Position numbers and translations under genes: made by a program
NCBI GenBank assembly: GCA_900553265.1
Contig: USDD01000113.1
Location: 1-7,782 of the forward strand
Reading direction: 5' to 3'
From: an uncultured Eubacteriales bacterium
Lineage (GTDB): Bacteria > Bacillota > Clostridia > Christensenellales > Aristaeellaceae
DNA: 7,782 nucleotides
Notes under the pieces: model-generated
Seen by the model: the letters and a program-made list of their open reading frames with translations, nothing else
Databases searched by the model: none
What the model was told of the DNA's origin: nothing
Shown here: in pieces, positions 1 to 4,589 of the stretch
Layout of the letters: each line of letters starts with the position of its first letter
How positions within the stretch are numbered: position 1 is the stretch's first letter

Positions 1-3
1 CAT
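1..3 (-). CDS. Start codon of the next phage gene, possibly large terminase (partial)
   Basis: The first three bases of the window are CAT, an ATG on the minus strand. A GAGGT Shine-Dalgarno-like element lies 4 bases upstream of it, at about 8-12. Only the start codon is visible, so the product cannot be read. Because a small terminase subunit and its accessory genes come just before it, the large terminase subunit is the expected product. That is inference from gene order only. Confidence 0.35.
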
Positions 4-113
4 AGATACCTCGTTTCAAAAATGGAGCGCGGAGGATGGTGCTGCCCCTCCGATTCCCGCCGGGTATGGCGGGCGGTTTGCTGTTAGCCTATCCGCGCAT
101 GAAAAAAGCCGGA
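4..113 (-). other. Short intergenic leader with two hairpins
   Basis: No convincing gene lies between the second Mom-like gene and the start codon at the window edge; the only minus-strand ATG here meets a stop after three codons. Two inverted repeats are present. CCCGCC (56-61) pairs with GGCGGG (68-73) around a 6-base loop, and CGGAGG (30-35) pairs with CCTCCG (47-52) around an 11-base loop. Neither is followed by a T-run on the minus strand, so they do not look like intrinsic terminators. They could shape the leader of the downstream message or mark a processing site. Confidence 0.5.
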
Positions 114-851
114 TCACTCCGACTTATGGCGCTGGGCGAGAGGGATTTTCTCGCCTTTATACATTCCCGCGCCGATCTCGTCAATTTTGGAGAACGGGAT
201 TTCCGGCACAGTAAGCCGTTTCCGGCATTCCGGGTCGATGAAATAGATATACCGCAGCTGCCAGCCCTCCAGCAGACGGGAGCCGCTGGCCTGCAGGAAG
301 TCCTTCCAGGCGAAGCGCCCGTTGGTATAGTCGAAATAGCAGCGCCCGCCCAGCTCCTTTCGAGGCGTGGTGGGATTGGCCGACAGCGCCATTTTGTGCA
401 GCCGCGTGCCGTCTGGAAGGATGCACAGCGCCTCGTTGGGTTTGATACCGGTCAGCACGAAATTCGCCGCCCGGTAAATGGTACCGTCGCCGCAAGAGCA
501 GGCGTCCGCAAAGGAGATCAGCCACTTGACCTGCGGCGCGTATTTCTTCAGCAGACGGATGCTCATGGCAATAGCCCGGCTTTCGGAATTGCGTGGAAGC
601 ACGCTGTCAAAGGCCATTCGGTTCAGCTCCATGAATTCATTCCAGCCTGTGCCTTCCACAAGGCCGATCATCTGCTGCTTATTCATGCTGGGGCCGTAGC
701 TCATCACGCCGTGCAGCTGCCCGTCCAGAAAAACGCCGAAGTGCAGCTTGGAATTGCCCACCACGCTGCCGGAATAGTGGTGTGCCTTCACAAAGGGATT
801 GGCGATGGTGGCCGGGATCACCTTGAGCACAATGTCCTTAGCCCGGCCCAT
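114..851 (-). CDS. Mom-like DNA adenine modification protein, second copy
   Basis: This 245-aa protein resembles the Mom family, whose Mu member turns DNA adenine into N6-carbamoylmethyladenine and so blocks restriction enzymes. Conserved-looking blocks are HHYSG (24-28), FGVF (38-41), ELNRMAF (75-81), LPRNSESRA (85-93), SFADACSCGDGTIYRA (113-128) and GAGMYKG (227-233). The pattern of a short N-terminal HYSG, then ELNR, NSESR and SFAD, fits the GNAT-like Mom fold. The start at 851 is chosen over 881 because AAGGAGG lies 6 bases upstream and the protein then begins MGRAK, exactly like the neighbouring copy. The gene overlaps the end of that copy by 14 bases, implying coupled translation. It is about 75% identical to the neighbour by hand alignment (about 183 of 245), but only about half identical at 151-200, and its C-terminus is shorter. 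The substrate chemistry and target sequence are inferred from the family, not shown here. Confidence 0.77.
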   Translation of the reverse strand: MGRAKDIVLKVIPATIANPFVKAHHYSGSVVGNSKLHFGVFLDGQLHGVMSYGPSMNKQQMIGLVEGTGWNEFMELNRMAFDSVLPRNSESRAIAMSIRLLKKYAPQVKWLISFADACSCGDGTIYRAANFVLTGIKPNEALCILPDGTRLHKMALSANPTTPRKELGGRCYFDYTNGRFAWKDFLQASGSRLLEGWQLRYIYFIDPECRKRLTVPEIPFSKIDEIGAGMYKGEKIPLAQRHKSE

Positions 852-1605
852 CCGCAACCTCCTTCGGCGTAAGGATGGCATGGCGCGCCGCCTGCGTCAC
901 CTTTTCGCCCTTGTACATCCCAGCGCCCAGTTCGTCAATTCTGGAAAACGGAATTTCCGGCACGGTCAGCCGTTTGCGGCATTTCGGGTCGATGAAGTAC
1001 ATATACCGCAGCTGGAAGCCGGGAATGGGCTTCGCGCCCACATAATCCAGATACTTTTTGAAATTGTAGGTGCCGCCGGTCACATCGAAGAACGTCAGCC
1101 CGCCCAGCTCCCGGCGCGGGGTGGTGGGATTACTGGCCAGCGTCATTTTGTGGACGCGCGTACCGTCCGGCATCTCGGCAAGGTTCAGATTTTCCTTGAT
1201 GCCGGTCAGAATGAAATTGCTGGCCCGGTAGATCGTGCCGTCGCCGCAGGAGCAGGCATCCGCGAAGGAGATGATCCATTTCACCTGCGAGGCGTACTTT
1301 TTCAGCAGCTTGATGCTCATGGAGATGGCCCGGCTCTCTGAATTGCGCGGAAGCACGCTGTCGAAGGCCATGCGGTTCAGCTCCAGAAATTCATTCCAGC
1401 CCGTACCCTCCACCAGCCCGATGATCTTGCTTTTATCCAGCGACGGGCCATAGCTCATCACGCCGTGCAGCTGGCCGTCCAGAAACACGCCGAAATGCAG
1501 TTTGGAATTGTTGACCACCTTACCAGAATAGTGGTGCGCTTTGATGAAGGGGTTGGCGATGCTGGAAGGAATCACCTTCATCGTAATTTCTTTAGCTCGG
1601 CCCAT
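838..1605 (-). CDS. Mom-like DNA adenine modification protein, first copy
   Basis: This 255-aa protein is the upstream member of the tandem Mom-like pair. It carries HHYSG (24-28), FGVF (38-41), ELNRMAF (75-81), LPRNSESRA (85-93), SFADACSCGDGTIYRA (113-128) and GAGMYKG (227-233). In the Mom family such proteins have a GNAT-like fold and modify adenine in phage DNA. Two starts are possible. ATG at 1605 has AGGTGG 7 bases upstream, gives the MGRAK start shared with the second copy, and overlaps the ParB-like gene by 28 bases. ATG at 1581 would give an ATGA overlap with the ParB-like stop but has a poor ribosome binding site. I prefer 1605. The C-terminus has about 10 extra residues whose coding sequence contains the ribosome binding site of the second copy. 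Mu's regulator gene com has no counterpart nearby. Confidence 0.78.
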   Translation of the reverse strand: MGRAKEITMKVIPSSIANPFIKAHHYSGKVVNNSKLHFGVFLDGQLHGVMSYGPSLDKSKIIGLVEGTGWNEFLELNRMAFDSVLPRNSESRAISMSIKLLKKYASQVKWIISFADACSCGDGTIYRASNFILTGIKENLNLAEMPDGTRVHKMTLASNPTTPRRELGGLTFFDVTGGTYNFKKYLDYVGAKPIPGFQLRYMYFIDPKCRKRLTVPEIPFSRIDELGAGMYKGEKVTQAARHAILTPKEVADGPG

Positions 1606-2165
1606 TCGCGCACCACCTCATACAGCCCGTTGCCGTTGTGATTTTCATTGGTAAAAGTCTCCGTCACGGCCTTCTGGTCGTAGACGTACTTGATCGCCGC
1701 CAGAATGAGCTTGGCCTGCTCGTCGTGGACGGTGATGGAAATCTGCTGAAAGGGCTTCTTTTCGCCGTCGTCCAGCGTGAAATTCTCGGAGAAATCCGCG
1801 TCGGAGATGGTTTCAAAACCGAAATCCGTCATGGGCATCACAATGTCGGCCAATTCCAGCGGCAGCAGATCCATGTCCCACTGAGCCGCCTCGCTGACCT
1901 TGTTGTCGGCCAGACGAAACGCTTTGATCTGATCCTCGGTCAGCTCGTCCGCAATGACGCAGGGCACTTCCTTCATGCCCAGCGATTTTGCCGCCTTATA
2001 GCGGGTATGCCCGGCTACGATCTCATGATTATGGTCGATGACCAGCGGCACCAGGAAGCCGAATTCCCGGATGCTGGCCGCCACGTTCTTGACGGCCTCG
2101 TCGTTCTTGCGCGGATTCCGAGCATACGGATGAATGTCGCTTAAAGAGATGTTCTGAATGTTCAA
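1578..2165 (-). CDS. ParB/Srx N-terminal (ParB-nuclease) domain protein
   Basis: This 195-aa protein has an N-terminal ParB-like domain: NPRKND (17-22), then GFLVPLVID (36-44), EIVAGHTRYKAAKSLGM (48-64) with the G-H-T-R box at 52-55, and LTEDQIKAFRLADNKV (75-90). The domain binds or hydrolyses nucleotides in ParB and Srx relatives. In phages it is often found beside or fused to DNA methyltransferases near the terminase genes. The C-terminal half (about 110-195) holds no domain I can name; it replaces the helix-turn-helix of a true segregation ParB, so a plasmid partition role is unlikely. The start is a TTG at 2165, with GGAGG 6 bases upstream inside the end of the small terminase gene and only 2 bases from that gene's stop. 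Its 3' end overlaps the first Mom-like gene, which suggests a role with DNA modification. Confidence 0.82.
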   Translation of the reverse strand: MNIQNISLSDIHPYARNPRKNDEAVKNVAASIREFGFLVPLVIDHNHEIVAGHTRYKAAKSLGMKEVPCVIADELTEDQIKAFRLADNKVSEAAQWDMDLLPLELADIVMPMTDFGFETISDADFSENFTLDDGEKKPFQQISITVHDEQAKLILAAIKYVYDQKAVTETFTNENHNGNGLYEVVREWAELKKLR

Positions 2166-2167
2166 GG

Positions 2168-2713
2168 TTATCCTCCCCGCCGTGCGGTCAGCAGGCGTTC
2201 CATCATATCGTCATGGGGCGTAGCCCCTTTGTATTCCACGGAGCAGTTTTCCCGCACCACCTGATAAATCTGATACCACAGGTTATTGGCCTGCTTTGAA
2301 AAGCTCTGGCTCATGGCCACATAGGGCGACGGGATCGCGTTGCCCGTAGTCGGATGCTTGGCCAGAAAGCCGTACTCCGTGATGCATTCCTCGCACTGAA
2401 TCCAGCGGGAGATGGCCATGGCGTACTGCTCCAGAATCTGCGCCGGAACAAGCCGGGCGCACTCCCGCTCTGCAAGCCAGCGCCAGGTTTCCTCGTACAC
2501 CTGCGCCGCCAGCAGGTCTTTCCCGTTTTTCTGCTTAGCGGCGAGAAACGCCTTGGGCGGCGGCATCTGCTGGCCCTCCAGATCAGCGGCGGTGTCGATG
2601 AAATCCAGCACGGTCAGCTTGCGCTTGCCGGGATTGCCGTCGGCGATATTGTCCGCCAGCGCCTTTTTCTTGCGGCCAGCGCCGATGCGCGCGCCGCCCT
2701 GTCCGTTTGCCAT
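2168..2713 (-). CDS. Phage terminase small subunit, P27 family
   Basis: This 181-aa protein is the DNA-recognition subunit of the packaging motor. It selects the phage genome and hands it to the large ATPase/nuclease subunit at the procapsid portal. The N-terminus has the glycine-rich basic GGARIGAGRKKK (6-17) and NPGKRK (27-32) typical of P27-type small terminases. The helical part includes YEETWRWLAERE (73-84), LEQYAMAISRWIQCEECITEYG (94-115), a proline-rich link, and MSQSFSKQANNLWYQIYQVVREN (134-156). Length and layout fit the family. The ATG has AAGGAGG 7 bases upstream. The gene follows an HNH nuclease, the usual partner of packaging genes in cos and some pac phages. Unusually, three other genes separate it from the position where the large subunit should start. 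Confidence 0.9.
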   Translation of the reverse strand: MANGQGGARIGAGRKKKALADNIADGNPGKRKLTVLDFIDTAADLEGQQMPPPKAFLAAKQKNGKDLLAAQVYEETWRWLAERECARLVPAQILEQYAMAISRWIQCEECITEYGFLAKHPTTGNAIPSPYVAMSQSFSKQANNLWYQIYQVVRENCSVEYKGATPHDDMMERLLTARRGG

Positions 2714-2800
2714 GACTTCACCTCCTTGGCCGGGCTTGATATACCCTTTTTGAAATCGCGAAAGTTTACGCGAAGGGGCGGCCCCGCTATAGCGTGAGCG
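2714..2800 (-). other. Short intergenic gap before small terminase gene
   Basis: This gap of 87 bases lies between the HNH stop and the small terminase start. It contains the ribosome binding site AAGGAGG (2721-2727 on the complement), a GC-rich dyad GGGGC-C-GCCCC near 2775-2785, and repeated CGCG words on both sides of an AT-rich spacer near 2756-2776. In cos-type phages the cohesive-end site often lies close to the HNH and small terminase genes, so a packaging site here is possible, but no cos sequence is recognisable. Confidence 0.4.
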
Positions 2801-3199
2801 TCATTTTGAGATTTGAGAGGCCCCTGCGGCTCCCTGGCAGGCGACCTTCGCCCAGCGTCCGCCCTCGCGGGCCGTGATCCGGGAATGGCAGGGCTTGCAC
2901 AGCGCCATGAGATTGCTCTCGTCATGGGTGCCGCCCGCCGACAGCGGAACAATGTGGTGTACCTCCGCAGCCGCCGTCACCCGGCCCTCGCGCCTGCACA
3001 TTTCGCACAGGGGATGCGCGGCAATGAACCTGCGCCGAATGGCTGGCCACGCGCCGTTGTACCTCTTCTTCATTTCCGGCATTCGGCCGTGGCGATTGTA
3101 CTGGGACGTGACCAGCTTCTGGTGCGCAGGGCAGTATTGCCTGTCCGTCAGCTCCGGGCAGCCGGGATAGCCGCAGGGATGCTTGGGTTTTCTTGGCAT
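2801..3199 (-). CDS. Phage HNH endonuclease with extra N-terminal zinc-binding motif
   Basis: This 132-aa HNH nuclease is of the type found next to terminase genes, where relatives such as HK97 gp74 assist cutting of phage DNA during packaging. The HNH core shows C65-x2-C68, H81-H82-I-V-P, GGTHDESNLMALC (89-101) with N96, and C101-x2-C104-H105. These give the four zinc cysteines plus the catalytic HH, N and H residues. Ahead of the core is a second possible zinc site, C9-x4-C14-x8-C23-x2-H26. The start at 3199 is preferred over an in-frame ATG at 3211 because GGAGG lies 5 bases upstream of 3199 and overlaps the earlier ATG. The leader upstream contains promoter-like and hairpin elements. The C-terminal tail after H105 is short and has no clear domain. 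Confidence 0.92.
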   Translation of the reverse strand: MPRKPKHPCGYPGCPELTDRQYCPAHQKLVTSQYNRHGRMPEMKKRYNGAWPAIRRRFIAAHPLCEMCRREGRVTAAAEVHHIVPLSAGGTHDESNLMALCKPCHSRITAREGGRWAKVACQGAAGASQISK

Positions 3200-3216
3200 A
3201 GCCGCCTCCATAGCAA

Positions 3217-3246
3217 AAGCGCCCGCAGATTTCTCTGTGAGCGCTT
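3217..3246 (-). terminator. Hairpin in the HNH leader, possible attenuator
   Basis: On the minus strand AAGCGC (3246-3241) pairs with GCGCTT (3222-3217), and inside a symmetric 3x3 internal loop CAGA (3237-3234) pairs with TCTG (3229-3226) around a GAAA loop. Counting the last two stem bases, the 3' side ends in four T bases followed by G, so it is only a weak terminator-like structure. It lies between the promoter-like element and the ribosome binding site of the HNH gene, where it could attenuate transcription or stabilise the 5' end. Function is inferred. Confidence 0.45.
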
Positions 3247-3248
3247 CC

Positions 3249-3264
3249 GTGAACCTTTTTTCAC
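3249..3264 (-). promoter_or_regulatory. Dyad GTGAA-N6-TTCAC at predicted transcription start
   Basis: GTGAA (3249-3253) and TTCAC (3260-3264) form a perfect 5-6-5 dyad. It would fall at about +1 to +16 if the TATAAT at 3277-3272 is used. It could be an operator or a small 5' hairpin. A second 5-6-5 dyad, GCCAT-N6-ATGGC (3269-3284), covers the -10 box, and the two centres are 20 bp apart. Short dyads of this size arise by chance, so this is suggestive only. Confidence 0.35.
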
Positions 3265-3305
3265 TACTGCCATTATAGCATGGCCGCGAGTCTACTTTTG
3301 TCTAC
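3265..3305 (-). promoter_or_regulatory. Extended -10 promoter, likely late/packaging promoter
   Basis: The minus strand reads TGCTATAAT at 3280-3272, a perfect -10 hexamer with the extended TGn element. At 17-bp spacing the -35 position is CAAAAG, which is poor. Instead two copies of GTAGAC lie at 3305-3300 and 3295-3290, exactly 10 bp apart, at roughly -40 to -35 and -30 to -25. A weak -35 replaced by a helically phased repeat is what an activator-dependent promoter looks like, and the sigma-like protein encoded just upstream is an obvious candidate activator. Transcription would lead into the HNH and terminase genes after a leader of about 66 bases. Confidence 0.6.
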
Positions 3306-3742
3306 GAAGCCTGTTTTTCAGAAATTTTCTCAAGAAATTTTTTCTCGATCCAAATCTGATGCCCGGCCAGGAACATGGAGAAGCCGGCCTTGTGAAATAT
3401 CCGCTGGTATTCCACCGGCATGGCGAAGCGCTGATCGCGGGATGCGGCCGCCGCCTGATAATTGCGGTATTCCTCCCGAATATGCGTCCGGGACAGGTAG
3501 ACGTAGTGCGTAACGCCGTCCAGCAGCCGGTAGGCCAGATAATACTTGTCCACCCACAGCTGGCCATTTTCATTTTCCAGCGTGATGGGGATGGGTGTGG
3601 CCTGCGCGTACATCCGGCGCACGTGTTTCCTGTCCACCCGAGGCAATCCATACTCGGCGGCGACATATTCGGCCAACCGCTGAATGTGGGAGCAGCCCAG
3701 CATTTCGCTCCGGAAGCGAATTCCCGTTTGCGGCTTATTCAT
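3302..3742 (-). CDS. Phage protein of unknown function (146 aa)
   Basis: I do not recognise a family. The protein is soluble-looking, with no signal peptide or membrane segment. It has a basic N-terminal third (RFRSEMLGCSHIQRLAEY at 9-26, VDRKHVRRMY at 36-45), a middle segment rich in tyrosine and tryptophan (LWVDKYYLAYRLLDGVTHYV at 62-81) that may form strand and helix, and a lysine-rich end (WIEKKFLEKISEKQAS at 131-146). It starts inside the preceding sigma-like gene through an ATGAATAA overlap, with AAAGGAG 11 bases upstream, so it is translated from the same message. The promoter repeat GTAGAC begins at its stop codon. Position between a late regulator and the packaging genes hints at a role in phage regulation or DNA metabolism, but this is not supported by any motif. 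Confidence 0.75.
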   Translation of the reverse strand: MNKPQTGIRFRSEMLGCSHIQRLAEYVAAEYGLPRVDRKHVRRMYAQATPIPITLENENGQLWVDKYYLAYRLLDGVTHYVYLSRTHIREEYRNYQAAAASRDQRFAMPVEYQRIFHKAGFSMFLAGHQIWIEKKFLEKISEKQAS

Positions 3743-4184
3743 GCAAACCAGCGCTCCTTTCCTGCAGGATCGTCTCTACCATGCCCAGCGCCTTCTCATG
3801 GAGCCTGTGAACATAAGACCGGCACACATTCATTTCCGCTGCGACGTCAATCCAGCATTTCATGGCCAGATAGCGCATTTCCAGCAGAAGGCGGCAATCC
3901 GCGTCCGGAACCTGCTCGATCACGCTCTCGATCTCCTTTTTCGTGTCCACCAGCAGGTCGATCTGCGTGTCCAGTTCCTTTTCTGCCTCCATGATCTTCA
4001 TGACCGCATCCTCCAGCGAGGCGACGTTCCGGGTATGCGATACACGCTCGCCGCCATAGGCCACCGTGCATTTCTGCGCCAGCGCGCGAAGCTCCGAAAT
4101 GCGCATCAGCTTCGCATTGATCCGCTGGTCGATGCGGTAAGCCTGAGAAAGGTATTCCTTGGCCGTCATCGGCACATTATTCAT
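3735..4184 (-). CDS. Sigma region 4-like phage regulator (DUF1492/ArpU-like)
   Basis: This 149-aa protein begins with a helical, charged region. A likely coiled coil runs from about 55 to 92 (LEDAVMKIMEAEKELDTQID then KKEIESVIEQV). It ends with a helix-turn-helix resembling sigma-70 region 4 at about 97-133: CRLLLEMRYLAMKCWIDVAAEMNVCRSYVHRLHEKAL in two parts, RYLAMKCWIDVAAEMNV then CRSYVHRLHEKAL. Gram-positive phages commonly carry such a protein (DUF1492, ArpU, RinA or LtrC-like) just before the packaging genes, where it switches on late transcription. The ATG at 4184 has GGAGG 9 bases upstream within the VRR-NUC gene and overlaps that gene by 8 bases. Its likely target is the promoter-like element near 3265-3305. 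Family assignment is from layout and helix-turn-helix pattern, so the exact subfamily is uncertain. Confidence 0.75.
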   Translation of the reverse strand: MNNVPMTAKEYLSQAYRIDQRINAKLMRISELRALAQKCTVAYGGERVSHTRNVASLEDAVMKIMEAEKELDTQIDLLVDTKKEIESVIEQVPDADCRLLLEMRYLAMKCWIDVAAEMNVCRSYVHRLHEKALGMVETILQERSAGLHE

Positions 4185-4473
4185 AAGGCATAACCTCCAA
4201 TTCTTTCAGTATGGCGGCCACCTCCGCCGCCGAGGTCACTTTGAAGGCCTGTCCTTTTGCGCTCCTGATTTTCTGTATCATGATTTCCTGTAGTTTTGTC
4301 AGCTTACCGGTTTCAGTCTTGACCTCGAAGGCCACAAACCTCCCGTTAATGCAGGCAATGACGTCCGGAATGCCTGCCGTTCCATACATCCCGCCGTGCT
4401 CCTTCCAGCAGAAGCAGTTCGGCGTTTTTCGTAGCAGCCGCAGGATCGCGGCCACAATATCCCGTTCTGCCAC
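4177..4473 (-). CDS. VRR-NUC domain nuclease
   Basis: This 98-aa protein is a minimal VRR-NUC domain, a PD-(D/E)xK nuclease of the restriction-like fold. Relatives include the nuclease domain of FAN1 and stand-alone phage enzymes that cut branched or flapped DNA. Visible catalytic residues are GIPD (34-37, D37), FEVK (49-52, E50 and K52) and the following GKLTKLQ with Q62. An N-terminal acidic residue (E3) matches the usual extra metal ligand. The start is GTG at 4473, with GGGAGG 5 bases upstream. No in-frame ATG gives a complete domain. It follows the primase-helicase after a gap of 130 bases and overlaps the sigma-like gene by ATGAATAA. The probable role is processing of replication or recombination intermediates. 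Confidence 0.9.
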   Translation of the reverse strand: MAERDIVAAILRLLRKTPNCFCWKEHGGMYGTAGIPDVIACINGRFVAFEVKTETGKLTKLQEIMIQKIRSAKGQAFKVTSAAEVAAILKELEVMPYE

Positions 4474-4484
4474 AAGCGCCTCCC

Positions 4485-4509
4485 GTAACTATTTCATGTC
4501 GTAACCGTT
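4485..4509 (+). repeat. Repeats GTAACTATT and GTAACCGTT, left arm
   Basis: Two related 9-mers of consensus GTAACYRTT lie at 4485-4493 and 4501-4509, with starts 16 bp apart. Their complements occur in the right arm at 4590-4607. The left arm sits immediately upstream of the VRR-NUC ribosome binding site. Confidence 0.6.
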
Positions 4510-4522
4510 CTGTGCAGAGGTT

Positions 4523-4556
4523 CGCATATATACGCGCGTGTGCGTGCGCGCATACG
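4523..4556. repeat. 34-bp alternating pyrimidine-purine tract (Z-DNA-prone)
   Basis: Every base from 4523 to 4556 alternates pyrimidine and purine without a break. It contains TATATA, ACGCGCGT (4532-4539) and TGCGCGCA (4545-4552). CG- and CA-rich alternation of this kind is the classic sequence that flips to left-handed Z-DNA or extrudes as a cruciform under negative supercoiling. It is noncoding and centred in the gap between primase-helicase and VRR-NUC genes. Confidence 0.75.
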
Positions 4557-4589
4557 AGAGCGAAAATGTTTTCCGCGTAGCTCTAAATA

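Larger units (their letters stand above)
114..1605 (-). repeat. Tandem gene duplication of the Mom-like gene
   Basis: Positions 114-851 and 838-1605 are two head-to-tail copies of one gene. The proteins align without gaps over 245 residues. Matches by 50-residue block are about 42, 42, 40, 25 and, for the last 45 residues, 34. The DNA is also clearly related, for example around 600-670 and 1355-1420. The divergence is too great for a recent duplication or an assembly artefact, and both frames are intact, which suggests both copies are kept by selection or came from different phages. Confidence 0.9.

Noticed and set aside
36..872. Plus-strand open frame opposite the second Mom-like gene
   Set aside because: A similar plus-strand frame appears opposite the first Mom-like copy (799-1341), as expected when both are mirror images of duplicated coding DNA.
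852..881. Upstream start for the second Mom-like gene
   Set aside because: It adds an Arg-rich MPSLRRRRLR extension absent from the other copy and includes the ribosome binding site that serves 851.
114..1605. Assembly duplication as the cause of the two Mom-like copies
   Set aside because: About a quarter of residues differ and the C-termini are distinct, so this is not a misassembled repeat.
1578..2165. Plasmid or chromosome partition ParB
   Set aside because: It lacks the central helix-turn-helix, has no ParA partner, and sits among packaging genes.
3200..3211. Upstream in-frame ATG for the HNH gene
   Set aside because: It overlaps the GGAGG that is correctly spaced for the ATG at 3199.
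2813..3994. Long plus-strand open frame of 393 codons
   Set aside because: It runs antisense across the HNH nuclease, the 146-aa protein and part of the sigma-like gene, has no recognisable domain, and its composition is typical of the complement of GC-rich coding DNA.
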